Source: Scytonema millei VB511283 (lineage in GTDB: Bacteria; Cyanobacteriota; Cyanobacteriia; Cyanobacteriales; Chroococcidiopsidaceae). Taken from it: a stretch of DNA of 64,000 bases. Location: contig NZ_JTJC03000001.1 in the NCBI RefSeq assembly GCF_000817735.3, positions 1,437,336 through 1,501,335 of the forward strand, in the 5' to 3' direction. Both the position numbers and the translations under genes were made by a program. How positions within the stretch are numbered: the first letter of the stretch is position 1; the number at the start of each line of letters is the position of its first letter. Positions 9,330-18,778 of this stretch are shown piece after piece. The notes beneath the pieces are model-generated. The model saw only the letters and a list, made by a program, of their open reading frames with translations, made no database searches and had not been told where the DNA came from.

Positions 9330-12170
9330 ATGTCCGAAATCTTCGCTTCTGTTGGGTCTATCGTCACTTGTCGCGATCGCCATTGGGTTATTTTACCTTC
9401 GGAGAACCCAGACATCATTCGCTTGCGCCCTTTAAGCGGAAGTGAAGAACTCATTTGCGGCATTTACCAACGACTAGAACTTGAAGCGATCGCCCCAGCC
9501 CAGTTTCCCCAGCCGCAACCAGAAGCAATTCAAGACCACGCTGCTATTCAACTATTGATGGATGCGGCAAGGTTAAGTTTACGCAGTGGTGCGGGTCCAT
9601 TTCGCTGTTTGGGGCGATTATCCGTTCGACCTCGCCCCTATCAACTCGTCCCCTTATTAATGGCACTGCGTCTAGATACAGTACGCTTACTGATTGCCGA
9701 TGATGTAGGGATTGGGAAGACAATTGAAGCGGGATTAATTGCTCGCGAACTGCTCGATCGCGGAGAAGTCAAGCGCCTAGCAATTCTGTGTCCGCCCCAG
9801 TTGTGCGACCAGTGGCAGCGAGAATTAAGGGAAAAGTTTCAAATCGATGCTGTCGTTATTCGTTCTGGAACTGCATCAAAACTAGAACGGGCAAAGCCGG
9901 AGGGTGCTGCTCACATCTTCGAGTATTACCGTCACATCATTGTTAGTCTTGACTACGCCAAATCAGAACGGCGACGGGCAAGTTTCATCACCCACTGCCC
10001 CGATTTAGTCATTGTCGATGAAGCCCACACCTGCGCCCGCGCTCATGCTGAAGGCATTGCCGTACAACAGCGTCACCAGTTAGTACAGCAAATTGCCGCA
10101 AAACCAGATCGACACTTAGTTTTACTCACAGCCACGCCTCATAGCGGAATTGAAGCCTCGTTCTTGTCGATCCTGGGCTTGCTGAAGCCAGAGTTCGAGC
10201 AACTTCATCTTGATTCCCTCACAGAACAAGCGCGATCGCAACTTGCCAATCATTTCGTGCAGCGCCGACGAGCCGACGTAAAACTGTGGCTGGGCAACGA
10301 AACACCATTTCCCGAAAGGGAGGCGTTAGAACTTCCCTATCGCCTGACTAAGGAATATCGCAGCTTATTTGAAGACGTATATAACTTGGCGCGGGGATTG
10401 GTCAAAACAGCAGATGATAGCCTCAGTTACGCCCAGAGGCGGGGACGGTACTGGTCGGCGCTAGCTTTGATTCGCTGCGTCATGTCTTCTCCGGCTGCCG
10501 CGATCGCCACCCTAACTCGACAGGCAAGTAAAGCAGGCAGTACGAATGAATTAGCCAGCGATTTAGATGAAGAGTTATTGGCTGCTTACGTCTACGACCC
10601 TACCGAACAAGAGCAAGCTGTTGATGCTCCACCAACTGTAGTGCTGGAACAAGGGCAGCAATCCTATGGCGATACAGAACGACGGAAGCTAAGGGCTTTC
10701 GTGCAAGAGGCAGCGAAACTCCAAGGAGAGAAAGATAGCAAGTTACAGGCAGCGATCGCCACGGTTGAATCTCTGCTCAAAGACGGGTTCAACCCCATCC
10801 TCTGGTGTCGCTACATTGCCACAGCCAACTATGTCGCCGCTGCCCTGAAGCAGAAGTTGGAGAAGAAGGGCAGTAATATTCGCGTCCTGGCAATTACAGG
10901 AGAGCAATCGGAAGACGAACGGGAAAGCTATCTAGCCGATTTGCGGTCTTCTCCACAACGGATCATGGTGGCAACGGACTGTTTGAGCGAAGGGGTAAAC
11001 CTGCAAGAGCATTTTAGTGCCGTAATTCACTACGATTTACCGTGGAATCCAAATCGCTTAGAACAAAGGGAAGGGCGAGTCGATCGCTATGGACAATCTG
11101 TTGCCGTTGTCAAGAGTTATCTGCTCTACGGTCAGGATAATCCCGTTGATGGTGCGGTACTAGATGTACTGATTCGCAAAGCAGTAAGAATTCACAAGAC
11201 TTTGGGCATTACCGTACCCGTACCGATGGATAGTGCCAGCGTCACGGAAGCAGTATTTAAGTCTCTATTCGATCGCGCCACCGACACGCAGCAGCTATCC
11301 TTATTCGACTTAATGAACTCGGAAGAATCGAATCTAAACGAAGTGCATCAAAGTTGGGATCGGGCAGTCGAAAGGGAAAAACTCAGCCGCACTCGATTTG
11401 CTCAAAAGTCAATCAAGCCAGAAGAAGTGCAGCAGGAGTTATTGGAGTCAGATCGCATTTTAGGCAACGAACAGGATGTAGAAAGGTTCGTCCTGTCGGC
11501 TGGCGATCGCCTGAATTGTTCCCTGATCGAGAAAAAGCAGGGCTGGTTACTACCATCTCCACCTCAGTTTTTGAAAACAGTGTTGGGGGACAAATCGCGC
11601 CTGATTTCTTTCACGACTCCCGCACCAGAAGGAGTGGAGTACATCGGACGCAACCACCCATTAGTAGAAGGGTTAGCACGACACTTGCTGGAAGAAGCAC
11701 TCAGCAACGTATCAAATCCCACTGCTGCCCGTTGCGGCTTTACTGTCACAGATGCGGTGGACAAGCGCACGACTCTCCTATTATTGCGCCTGCGACACTT
11801 GCTAGAGAGTTCCAGCCATCAAAGTTTATTGGCGGAAGAGTGCCTTGTAGCTGGCTTTACCGGATCGCCCTCCAATCCGATTTGGCTGGAATCAGAAACC
11901 GCGATCGCACTGTTGCAACAAGCTCAACCCGTAGGTGATGTGGCAGCTGCAATGAAGCGGCTGGAAGTAGCCGAACTGATCGGGCGGATCGGGGAACTAG
12001 AAGACGAGTTACGGCAGATAGCCGAAAGGCGATCGCATACTCTTTCCCAATCTCACCGCCGCGTCAGGGCATTGACTAAAGAAGGGCAGGTGCGAGTCAA
12101 GCCTCAACTACCAATGGATATTTTAGGAATTTTAATTTTACAGCCAGGGCAACCCAAGGTAAACAGATGA
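9330..12170 (+). CDS. drmD: DrmD-like SNF2/DEAH helicase of a DISARM-type system
   Basis: 946 residues. The SNF2-type core has Walker A ADDVGIGKTIEAGL (~residues 122-135), DEAH in VIVDEAHTC (~229), LLTATPHSG, and the C-terminal RecA lobe with CLSEGVNLQ and NPNRLEQREGRVDRYGQ (~550-590). The C-terminal ~300 residues lack a recognisable domain. Size and order next to a PglX-like methyltransferase match DrmD of class 1 DISARM, an ATP-driven anti-phage component. Its stop overlaps the ATG of the methyltransferase (ATGA at 12167), implying translational coupling. It could belong to a related BREX/DISARM-like family rather than true DISARM. Confidence 0.75.
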   Translation: MSEIFASVGSIVTCRDRHWVILPSENPDIIRLRPLSGSEELICGIYQRLELEAIAPAQFPQPQPEAIQDHAAIQLLMDAARLSLRSGAGPFRCLGRLSVRPRPYQLVPLLMALRLDTVRLLIADDVGIGKTIEAGLIARELLDRGEVKRLAILCPPQLCDQWQRELREKFQIDAVVIRSGTASKLERAKPEGAAHIFEYYRHIIVSLDYAKSERRRASFITHCPDLVIVDEAHTCARAHAEGIAVQQRHQLVQQIAAKPDRHLVLLTATPHSGIEASFLSILGLLKPEFEQLHLDSLTEQARSQLANHFVQRRRADVKLWLGNETPFPEREALELPYRLTKEYRSLFEDVYNLARGLVKTADDSLSYAQRRGRYWSALALIRCVMSSPAAAIATLTRQASKAGSTNELASDLDEELLAAYVYDPTEQEQAVDAPPTVVLEQGQQSYGDTERRKLRAFVQEAAKLQGEKDSKLQAAIATVESLLKDGFNPILWCRYIATANYVAAALKQKLEKKGSNIRVLAITGEQSEDERESYLADLRSSPQRIMVATDCLSEGVNLQEHFSAVIHYDLPWNPNRLEQREGRVDRYGQSVAVVKSYLLYGQDNPVDGAVLDVLIRKAVRIHKTLGITVPVPMDSASVTEAVFKSLFDRATDTQQLSLFDLMNSEESNLNEVHQSWDRAVEREKLSRTRFAQKSIKPEEVQQELLESDRILGNEQDVERFVLSAGDRLNCSLIEKKQGWLLPSPPQFLKTVLGDKSRLISFTTPAPEGVEYIGRNHPLVEGLARHLLEEALSNVSNPTAARCGFTVTDAVDKRTTLLLLRLRHLLESSSHQSLLAEECLVAGFTGSPSNPIWLESETAIALLQQAQPVGDVAAAMKRLEVAELIGRIGELEDELRQIAERRSHTLSQSHRRVRALTKEGQVRVKPQLPMDILGILILQPGQPKVNR

Positions 12171-12256
12171 GTGCAGTCGCAGCTACGTTAACAGGAATCC
12201 AAATCGAGGGCAACCTAATTGCCCCAGATATCACAGCAGAAATGCTAGCTGGAACG
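12167..12256 (+). pseudogene. 5' end of methyltransferase gene, cut off by IS200-type insertion
   Basis: ATG at 12167 overlaps the helicase stop. The frame reads MSAVAATLTGIQIEGNLIAP, continues to ...AEMLAG near 12253, then runs into inserted DNA and stops within it. The downstream frame resumes at about 12777-12783 with EIKGQAPEDF and continues to 16529. Removing 529 bases (12254-12782) would give a continuous frame, AEMLAG-EIKGQAPEDF, typical of the N-terminus of PglX-like methyltransferases. The break is seen directly; the original junction is inferred. Confidence 0.78.
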
Positions 12257-12782
12257 AATGAACTACCCCGCCGCAAGCGGACGGGGTATCAGAATCAAAA
12301 GAGAGATAATTGCTCATCTCGATGCAATTTGAGATAGTCATTCCCCTGTTTTTTCACATACCTGGCAATCATCCCTTCATCACCATGTTTTCCAACTGTA
12401 CTCGCAAAATACCCATCACTCCAAAACTCGCCGCCCCACAGCTGTTGTTTCACTTGCGGACAGCGTTTAAATACTTCTCTGGCTGTGAGACTTTTGAGCA
12501 TTGTTACCAGCTTGGTCACACTATAAGTTGGCACTGACTGTACTAAGAAATGCACATGGTCTTTGTCCACACCAATTTCGACAAACTTGATTTCATAGCG
12601 TTTCTCAATCTCTAAACACACCTCCCTCAAAACTGCATCTACCTGTTCGTCGAACACAGCTCGTCTATACTTTGCGGGAAACACCAAATGGTAAAGCAAC
12701 ACCGTAACGTTATGACTTTTATGAATATATTCGCTCATTCCTCACATTTTACGCCGCAGAGCGGCGGGGAATTTGACCCGCA
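12257..12782 (-). mobile_element. IS200-type single-gene transposon inserted in the methyltransferase gene
   Basis: About 530 bases carrying only a Y1 transposase. Each end has a GC-rich hairpin: CCCCGCCGC-AA-GCGGaCGGGG at 12265-12285 and CGCCGC-AGA-GCGGCG near 12752-12766. Subterminal hairpins and the absence of a target duplication are what the IS200/IS605 family shows. The element is antisense to the host gene. Exact ends are uncertain by a few bases. Confidence 0.75.
12295..12738 (-). CDS. tnpA: IS200/IS605-family Y1 transposase TnpA
   Basis: 147 residues, full length for the family. The HUH motif is DHVHFL (His61, His63) and the catalytic tyrosine is Tyr127 in MIARYVKKQG. The dimer cuts single-stranded ends at subterminal hairpins and moves the element as a single-strand circle, normally during replication, with precise excision. 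No tnpB accompanies it. All key residues are present, so the enzyme is probably active or was recently active. Confidence 0.93.
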   Translation of the reverse strand: MSEYIHKSHNVTVLLYHLVFPAKYRRAVFDEQVDAVLREVCLEIEKRYEIKFVEIGVDKDHVHFLVQSVPTYSVTKLVTMLKSLTAREVFKRCPQVKQQLWGGEFWSDGYFASTVGKHGDEGMIARYVKKQGNDYLKLHRDEQLSLF

Positions 12783-12974
12783 GAGATTAAGGGACAAGCA
12801 CCGGAAGACTTTAACTTTACTAAAACTGACAAACTGGCTGACGAAATCGCGATCGCCTGGGGTGATGCCAAGGCATATTGGGCAGCATTTCAACGGGCAT
12901 TAGCAAGATTACCTGAAAATGATATAGCAACGACTGTCACCCGCGAACAGTGGGTCGTACCGCTATTACGTAGT

Positions 12975-15900
12975 TTGGGCTATGAGCCAGTTTATACAGC
13001 CAAAGCTGAAGCGATCGACGGGCAAACTTACGCCCTCTCCCACCGCACCGATCCAGGGGAAGATAAGCCACCCATTCATGTCGTTGGTTGTCGCGTCAAG
13101 TTAGAACAGCGTCCGCCTAGCGGTACGCCTAGACTTTCTGCTCATGCCCTGATGCAAGAATACCTCAATCGCACTGAGCATCTTTGGGGAATTGTCACAA
13201 ATGGGTTGCAGTGGCGGCTGTTGCGAGACTCTTCGTTAATGACTCGCCTCACCTACATCGAGTTCGATCTAGAACAAATTCTCAACAACGAGAACTTTGC
13301 AGAGTTTGGCTTATTTTATCGCCTCTACCACCGATCGCGGCTACCACAGGGAGCAGACGATGCCGATGCGTGTTTGTTGGAATACTACCACCAAGAGGCA
13401 ATTCAGCAGGGGGGACGGGTACGCGATCGCCTGCGCGATGGTGTAGAAAAAGCTTTGGTACTGCTGGGGACTGGGTTTCTGCAACATCCAGCCAACGGGC
13501 AGTTACGGCAATCTTTTGAGTCGGGAGAACTGGCTGATACCGTTTACTATCGCCAATTACTATTGCTGATTTACCGCTTGCTGTTCTTGATGGTGGCAGA
13601 AGCGCGAAATTTGTTGCTGACGGACGAAGATCCAGAGAAAGCCCGCATTTATTTGGAATACTACAGCGTCACGCGCTTGCGAAATTTGGCAGAACGCCCC
13701 AGCTATCGGCGCGAAGGCTTCCAAGATTTATGGCAAGGACTGCGGGTAACGTTTCGGTTATTTGATGAGAACTGGCGCGGGGAAGTGTTGGGGCTTTCGC
13801 CCTTGAACGGTGACTTGTTTGGATCGAAAACACTCAGGCATTTAGATGAGTATGCGATCGACAACCACGAACTGTTGTTGGCAATCCGGCAGCTATCCCT
13901 GTACGAACAAAAAGGACAATCGCGACGGGTGAATTATGCGGCGCTGGATGTGGAAGAGTTGGGCAGCGTCTATGAAAGTTTACTCGATTTTCATCCGCAG
14001 ATTCAGGCACGGCAGGGAATTTATGAGTTTCAGTTAGTGACGGGAAGCGATCGCAAAACCACTGGTTCTTACTACACGCCACCTGAACTAGTAAGGCAGT
14101 TGATTAAGAGTGCTTTGGAACCCGTGATTGAGGAGAAGTTGAAAGAGGCGAAAACTGTCTCAGAAAAAGAAACGGCATTACTCAGCCTCAAGGTATGCGA
14201 TCCTGCTTGCGGTTCGGGACATTTCCTTTTAGCCGCAGCGCGGCGGATTGGCAAGGAGTTAGCGATCGTTCGGACGGGAGAAGCACAACCAGGGGTAGAA
14301 CCGTTACGCAAAGCCATACGGGATATTGTTCAAAACTGTATCTATGGAGTTGACTTGAACCCGTTAGCGGTCGATTTGTGCAAAGTCGCTTTGTGGATTG
14401 AGGGTTTTAATCGTGGCTTGCCGCTGAATTTTCTCGATCACCGGATTAAGTGCGGTAATTCCTTGGTGGGGGTGCTGGATTTAGCTTGTTTAGATGAGGG
14501 TATCCCTGATGAGGCGTTTAAACCCGTAACTGGCGATGATAAACAATTGGCTAGCCGTTGGAAGAAAGAGAATAAAAAACAACGCGAGACAGATTTACAA
14601 GGGCAATTATCTTTAGATTTTGAGGGCAGTTTAGAACTCGATAGATCTCATTATGCCCAAACTGCAAAAGAAGTAGGTGCGATCGCAGAAGTTACAACTT
14701 ATGACGTTAAGCACAAGCAAACCCAATATCAACTCAGTCGTCAAGAACAAGGTTGGTGGCGCGACTATTCCGCTTGCAACCTGTGGACGGCTGCGTTTTT
14801 CATGCCACTGACCGAACAAAATTTGCAATTGTTACCGACAACAGCAGCACTAACTCAACTATTGCAGGGAAATAAGTTTACACAAAAGGTAGTGGAAGCA
14901 GCAAATATACTAGCCCAAGAAAAACACTTTTTCCATTGGTGTTTAGAGTTTCCTGAAGTTTTTGAAGCAGGTGGATTTAATTGCATATTAGGAAACCCGC
15001 CTTGGGAAACACTTCAAGTTGCAGAACAAGAATTTTTTGCCTCCCGTGATGCTGATATTGCGCGGCTACCAGGAGAGACAAGAAAACAGGCTATCAAACA
15101 TTTGACACAAACTAAACCAGGATTAGCACAAGCTTTTGAGCAAGCAAAACACCAAGCAGACGCGCAAAACAAGTTTTTGAGAGAATCCGAACGATTTCCC
15201 TTAACAGCTACAGGTAAAATTAATACTTATGCTGTATTTGCTGAAACTACAAGAAGATTGATATCTCCTAATGGTAGAGTCGGTGTTATTGTGCCTACGG
15301 GAATTGCTACCGATGATACCTGTAAAAAGTTCTTTGGAGATTTGATTCAACAACAGGCTTTAGCTAATTTATACGATTTTGAGAATCGAGAAAGGCTATT
15401 TTCTGCTGTAGATAGCCGTACAAAATTTTCACTATTAGCTATCTGTGGCAAGCCAATCAAGCAAAGTAATTTTTCCTTCTTTCTGACTCAATCCAAGCAA
15501 CTAGATAATCCAGCACGCTCATTTCAGCTTTCACCTCAAGATATTGCTTTACTGAATCCAAACACCCTTACTTGCCCAGTTTTTAGAACTCGAACCGATG
15601 CTGAGCTAACCAAGAAAATTTATCAGCGTGTACCCGTGTTGGAAAATGAGCGTACAGGTTGTAGTCCTTGGGATGTTTCATTTAAACAAGGCTTGTTTAA
15701 TATGACTAGTGATAGTGGGTTATTCAAGAATGAGGCGGGTGATGGTTTAGTTCCCCTCTACGAAGCGAAGATGTTTCACCAGTTCGATCACCGTTGGGCA
15801 ACGTATACAGATATTGGTGATACTCGTGACTTGACAGATATAGAAAAGTGCGACTCAAGCTTTCAGGTTCAACCTCGTTACTGGGTTAGCCATGCTGAGG

Positions 15901-16529
15901 TAGAAAATCGATTAGGTAATTGGAAGAAAAGCTGGTTGTTAGCTTTCAGACGTATTTGTAGATCGACTGATGAACGTACAGCTATTTTTAGCTTAGTTTC
16001 TAATATTGGATTTGGAGACAATGTTTTTTTGATGATTCCAGCATTAGATAATGCACTCCTTGTTTCATGTTTGTGTGCTTGTTTGAATAGCTTAGTTTTT
16101 GATTTTGTAACTCGTCAAAAAGTAGGTGGTACTAACTTTAGTTTTTTCATAGTCAAACAACTTCCCGTTCTTTCCCCAGAAGCATACACTCCAGAAAACA
16201 TTGAATTTATCAGCAGCCGTGTCCTCGAACTCGTCTACACCGCCTGGGATATGCAACCCTTCGCCCAAGATATGGGATATGACGGCGAACCCTTTATATG
16301 GAATAGCGAAAGACGGGTATTATTGAGAGCAGAATTAGACGCATATTACGCCAAACTCTACGGACTCACCCGCGACGAACTCCGTTATATTCTCGATCCT
16401 GCTGATGTCTATGGTTCCGACTTCCCTAGCGAAACTTTCCGCGTCTTAAAGAACAACGAAATCAAACAATTCGGCGAATACCGCACTCAAAGATTAGTCC
16501 TAGAAGCGTGGGATAGAATGTTTGGGTAA
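12975..16529 (+). CDS. PglX/DrmMI-like adenine-specific DNA methyltransferase (5' end displaced)
   Basis: The remaining frame codes for at least 1,184 residues from TTG 12975; coding similarity extends up to 12783 without a good start codon. Motifs: GSYYTPPELVRQLI, the SAM-binding DPACGSGHFLLAA (~residue 409) and the catalytic NPPW in ILGNPPWE (~673). The C-terminus ADVYGSDFPSETFRVL is typical of PglX/DrmMI. Such enzymes methylate host DNA at adenine to mark self. The true N-terminus (~30 residues plus the junction) is separated by the IS200-type element, so expression would need an internal start or loss of the insertion. The stop codon TAA is the first part of a TAATTCG heptamer run. Confidence 0.82.
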   Translation: MGYEPVYTAKAEAIDGQTYALSHRTDPGEDKPPIHVVGCRVKLEQRPPSGTPRLSAHALMQEYLNRTEHLWGIVTNGLQWRLLRDSSLMTRLTYIEFDLEQILNNENFAEFGLFYRLYHRSRLPQGADDADACLLEYYHQEAIQQGGRVRDRLRDGVEKALVLLGTGFLQHPANGQLRQSFESGELADTVYYRQLLLLIYRLLFLMVAEARNLLLTDEDPEKARIYLEYYSVTRLRNLAERPSYRREGFQDLWQGLRVTFRLFDENWRGEVLGLSPLNGDLFGSKTLRHLDEYAIDNHELLLAIRQLSLYEQKGQSRRVNYAALDVEELGSVYESLLDFHPQIQARQGIYEFQLVTGSDRKTTGSYYTPPELVRQLIKSALEPVIEEKLKEAKTVSEKETALLSLKVCDPACGSGHFLLAAARRIGKELAIVRTGEAQPGVEPLRKAIRDIVQNCIYGVDLNPLAVDLCKVALWIEGFNRGLPLNFLDHRIKCGNSLVGVLDLACLDEGIPDEAFKPVTGDDKQLASRWKKENKKQRETDLQGQLSLDFEGSLELDRSHYAQTAKEVGAIAEVTTYDVKHKQTQYQLSRQEQGWWRDYSACNLWTAAFFMPLTEQNLQLLPTTAALTQLLQGNKFTQKVVEAANILAQEKHFFHWCLEFPEVFEAGGFNCILGNPPWETLQVAEQEFFASRDADIARLPGETRKQAIKHLTQTKPGLAQAFEQAKHQADAQNKFLRESERFPLTATGKINTYAVFAETTRRLISPNGRVGVIVPTGIATDDTCKKFFGDLIQQQALANLYDFENRERLFSAVDSRTKFSLLAICGKPIKQSNFSFFLTQSKQLDNPARSFQLSPQDIALLNPNTLTCPVFRTRTDAELTKKIYQRVPVLENERTGCSPWDVSFKQGLFNMTSDSGLFKNEAGDGLVPLYEAKMFHQFDHRWATYTDIGDTRDLTDIEKCDSSFQVQPRYWVSHAEVENRLGNWKKSWLLAFRRICRSTDERTAIFSLVSNIGFGDNVFLMIPALDNALLVSCLCACLNSLVFDFVTRQKVGGTNFSFFIVKQLPVLSPEAYTPENIEFISSRVLELVYTAWDMQPFAQDMGYDGEPFIWNSERRVLLRAELDAYYAKLYGLTRDELRYILDPADVYGSDFPSETFRVLKNNEIKQFGEYRTQRLVLEAWDRMFG

Positions 16530-16554
16530 TTCGTAATTTGTAATTCGTAATTCG
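16527..16554. repeat. STRR heptamer tract, TAATTCG x4
   Basis: Four adjoining heptamers (TAATTCG, one TAATTTG) start at the methyltransferase stop codon. The complementary unit CGAATTA recurs inside the helicase gene at 20701. Such short tandem repeats are widespread in cyanobacterial genomes. Confidence 0.8.
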
Positions 16555-16660
16555 TAGTTGAAGAATTGTTGATTTCTAGCTATTTTTCTAGCAAAGTGTG
16601 TTTGCTGTTGCAATTTATTGTAATCTAGTAATTAGCAAATATAAAGCGTGGTCAACCTCT

Positions 16661-17455
16661 GTGAAAACTGACGCGATCTTTTATGAAATATTTAAAGAAA
16701 TACCTAACATTTTCTTTGAACTAATTGGACAACCTAACATCAACTCTAACGCTTATGAATTCACTGCTCCAGAACTTAAACAAACAAGCTTACGCCTAGA
16801 CGGAGTATTTTCAACTCGCCAAGAGTTTTCCAACGAACCTCTTTACTTCGTCGAAACTCAGTTTTACAAGGACGAAGAATTTTATGACAGATTGTTTACA
16901 GGTATTTTTCTTTATTTCAGTCAATATCGACCTCTCAATCCAGACTGGTATGCAGTTGTTATCTACGATCGCCGCAGTAATGAAGCTACACTTCCCCCAC
17001 GTTATCACGCTTTAGTAGAACCACATCTACGCCGCTTCTACCTAAACGAAGTTGAAGAAGCAACAGAAGAGTCTCTAGGTGTAAAAATTGTGCGTCTAGT
17101 AGTAGCAAGCCAGCCAAGAACGGGAGAACTAGCCAAACAGCTTGTTAACCGTGCCAGGGAAGAGTTGACAGATTCCCTAATTCAGCAAAAAGTTATAGAA
17201 TTTATAGAGACAATCGTTGTCTACAAGTTTCCTAATATGAGTAGAGAGGAAATTGAAGCCATGTTAAATATAAACTTATTGAGAGAAACCAGGGTTTATC
17301 AAGAAGCTAAACAAGAAGGAAAATTAGAAGGAAGATTAGAAAGAGACGTTGAATTAGTAACGAAACTACTGCAAAAAGGATTCAGTATTCAAGAAGTTGC
17401 AGACTTATTAGAGTTAGATGTAGAAGAAGTAAGGAAAGCAGCACGAGAGCAGTAA
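16661..17455 (+). CDS. DUF2887 / Rpn-like PD-(D/E)XK family protein
   Basis: 265 residues from GTG 16661, which gives the family's usual opening (MKTDAIFYEIFKEIPNIFFE); a TTG at 16598 would add 21 unconserved residues. The N-terminal half has LRLDGVF and YFVETQFYKDEEFYDRLF, matching the D...ExQ core of the recombination-promoting nuclease/transposase-like PD-(D/E)XK fold. The tail contains charged coiled-coil repeats (KQEGKLEGRLERDVE) and the family's LLQKGFSIQEVADLLELDVEEV end. These genes are common in cyanobacteria, mobile, and of unknown function. It sits between the methyltransferase and later defence genes, probably as a passenger. Confidence 0.8.
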   Translation: MKTDAIFYEIFKEIPNIFFELIGQPNINSNAYEFTAPELKQTSLRLDGVFSTRQEFSNEPLYFVETQFYKDEEFYDRLFTGIFLYFSQYRPLNPDWYAVVIYDRRSNEATLPPRYHALVEPHLRRFYLNEVEEATEESLGVKIVRLVVASQPRTGELAKQLVNRAREELTDSLIQQKVIEFIETIVVYKFPNMSREEIEAMLNINLLRETRVYQEAKQEGKLEGRLERDVELVTKLLQKGFSIQEVADLLELDVEEVRKAAREQ

Positions 17456-17503
17456 ACCTCTATCGTTTCGTTTCCAAATATTAACTGCGAAGGAATTGTA
17501 GCT

Positions 17504-17686
17504 ATGTTGAACGTAAACTTTATAAAAGGAACCAAGGTTTATCAAGAAGCTAAAGAAGAAGGGGCGTTAGAGGTTACAGTTAAACTAGTGCCGAAACTCC
17601 TGCAAAAAGGATTCAGCATTCAAGAAGTTGCAGACATCTTAGAGTTAGATATAGAAGAAGTAAGAAAAATAGCACGAGAGCAGTAA
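17504..17686 (+). pseudogene. Duplicated C-terminal tail of the DUF2887 gene
   Basis: 60 residues that repeat the end of the preceding gene: MLNVNFIKGTKVYQEAKEEG and LLQKGFSIQEVADILELD match the residues at 17263-17450 with few changes. Only the tail is present, so it is a fragment left by tandem duplication or by recombination between two paralogues. It still has an ATG and an open frame, but no catalytic domain. Confidence 0.75.
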
Positions 17687-17881
17687 AATTCTATAGTTGA
17701 TAATTCACTGGTACTTTTAATCAATTATTAATTAAGTCGTAAACTACAACTCTTAAGCGGCGATCGCCTTGTAGAAGTAATTTGTCGCTCAAAAAATCTC
17801 AGAAAATATTTAGCGAACGAAGATTAAGATAGAAACCTGAGATAATATATTTAAATGAGTATTATTCTATCTAAATAGCGA

Positions 17882-18778
17882 ATGTACGAGCTTGAGCGAA
17901 TCAGGGTGCTTTTTGGTGAAGAAGTTGTTTCCTATTTGACTAACAAAAATCGAGGTGGAACTAGTAGCGCCAAAGGCAACACCTACGAAAACTTTTTTGC
18001 TATATATCAATTAGCACTCTTGTCACAAATCGTCATTGAGAACAACAAAGATATACGCTGCTTAAGTCAGATCTTAGCGTTTGTAGACGATCTAATCATC
18101 GATTGTCAAGATGAATCCCCTTTACGTCACTATCAGTTGAAGAATAGCTCAAGTGTTACTTGGGGTGAAGGGCTGAAATCGATTTCTGACGACTTTAACA
18201 AGCAATACGAGCTAAATCAGTCTATCTCAAAAGAGTCAGAGGTTAATTTAGTTGTTTCTGACGCGAAGCTAAAAACTGGTTTGGAAGCAAGTATACCTGC
18301 TGCTATTAGTGGGTACAGTACAGTAGTTTATTTTCCGTATAATTCTAGCTTAGTTGGAGTAATTCAGAAAGAAAAAGCCTTTCAACAGGCTATAGAGTAT
18401 CTATGCGCCTTTGATAATCCTGCACCAGATAAGATTGAATGCGTGGCAACAGTACTACTAGGAGCATGGGTTTCTAGCAATAAGTCTAACGTCTCCATCA
18501 TTGACATATTAAGAAAAGCTCAAGAATCATCACCTTCGTTCATCCGTTCTTTCAGCCAAGAGTGGCAGCTAGACCCTGAAGTTGAAAATATTTTGAGTAA
18601 AATTGAAGATTTCCAATATAATTTGACCAAGGGGTTTCTACATTGGGAGTTCAAAAACGGACTTGATCTGGGTACTTTACCTTACAGTGTTGACACAGAG
18701 CAGTTTAGGCGATTTCAAGAAATTATTAAGAAAAAGCAACCTACCTGCTTTGATGAACTTGAGAGCTTCTTAATATGA
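17882..18778 (+). CDS. PD-(D/E)XK nuclease-like protein, DUF4297/Cap4-like (tentative)
   Basis: 298 residues, AT-richer than its neighbours. The N-terminus follows the DUF4297-type plan: glycine/serine-rich NRGGTSSAKGNTYENFFAIY, then FVDDLIID and a QLKNSS strand. Candidate active-site residues are Glu36, Asp69 and Gln85-x-Lys87. In that superfamily the domain cuts DNA in anti-phage proteins. The rest is helical without a recognised domain. Its stop overlaps the next gene (ATGA at 18775), so the two form a coupled pair. The family call rests on motif spacing only and needs structure or profile support. Confidence 0.5.
   Translation: MYELERIRVLFGEEVVSYLTNKNRGGTSSAKGNTYENFFAIYQLALLSQIVIENNKDIRCLSQILAFVDDLIIDCQDESPLRHYQLKNSSSVTWGEGLKSISDDFNKQYELNQSISKESEVNLVVSDAKLKTGLEASIPAAISGYSTVVYFPYNSSLVGVIQKEKAFQQAIEYLCAFDNPAPDKIECVATVLLGAWVSSNKSNVSIIDILRKAQESSPSFIRSFSQEWQLDPEVENILSKIEDFQYNLTKGFLHWEFKNGLDLGTLPYSVDTEQFRRFQEIIKKKQPTCFDELESFLI

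Noticed and set aside
13105-13140. CGCCTAG-CGGTA-CGCCTAG in the methyltransferase gene as a possible inserted palindrome.
   Set aside because: In frame and short; could be normal coding sequence, and no wider copies were noticed.
16598-16660. TTG start for the DUF2887 gene.
   Set aside because: Adds 21 unconserved residues; GTG 16661 gives the canonical MKTDAIFYEIF start.
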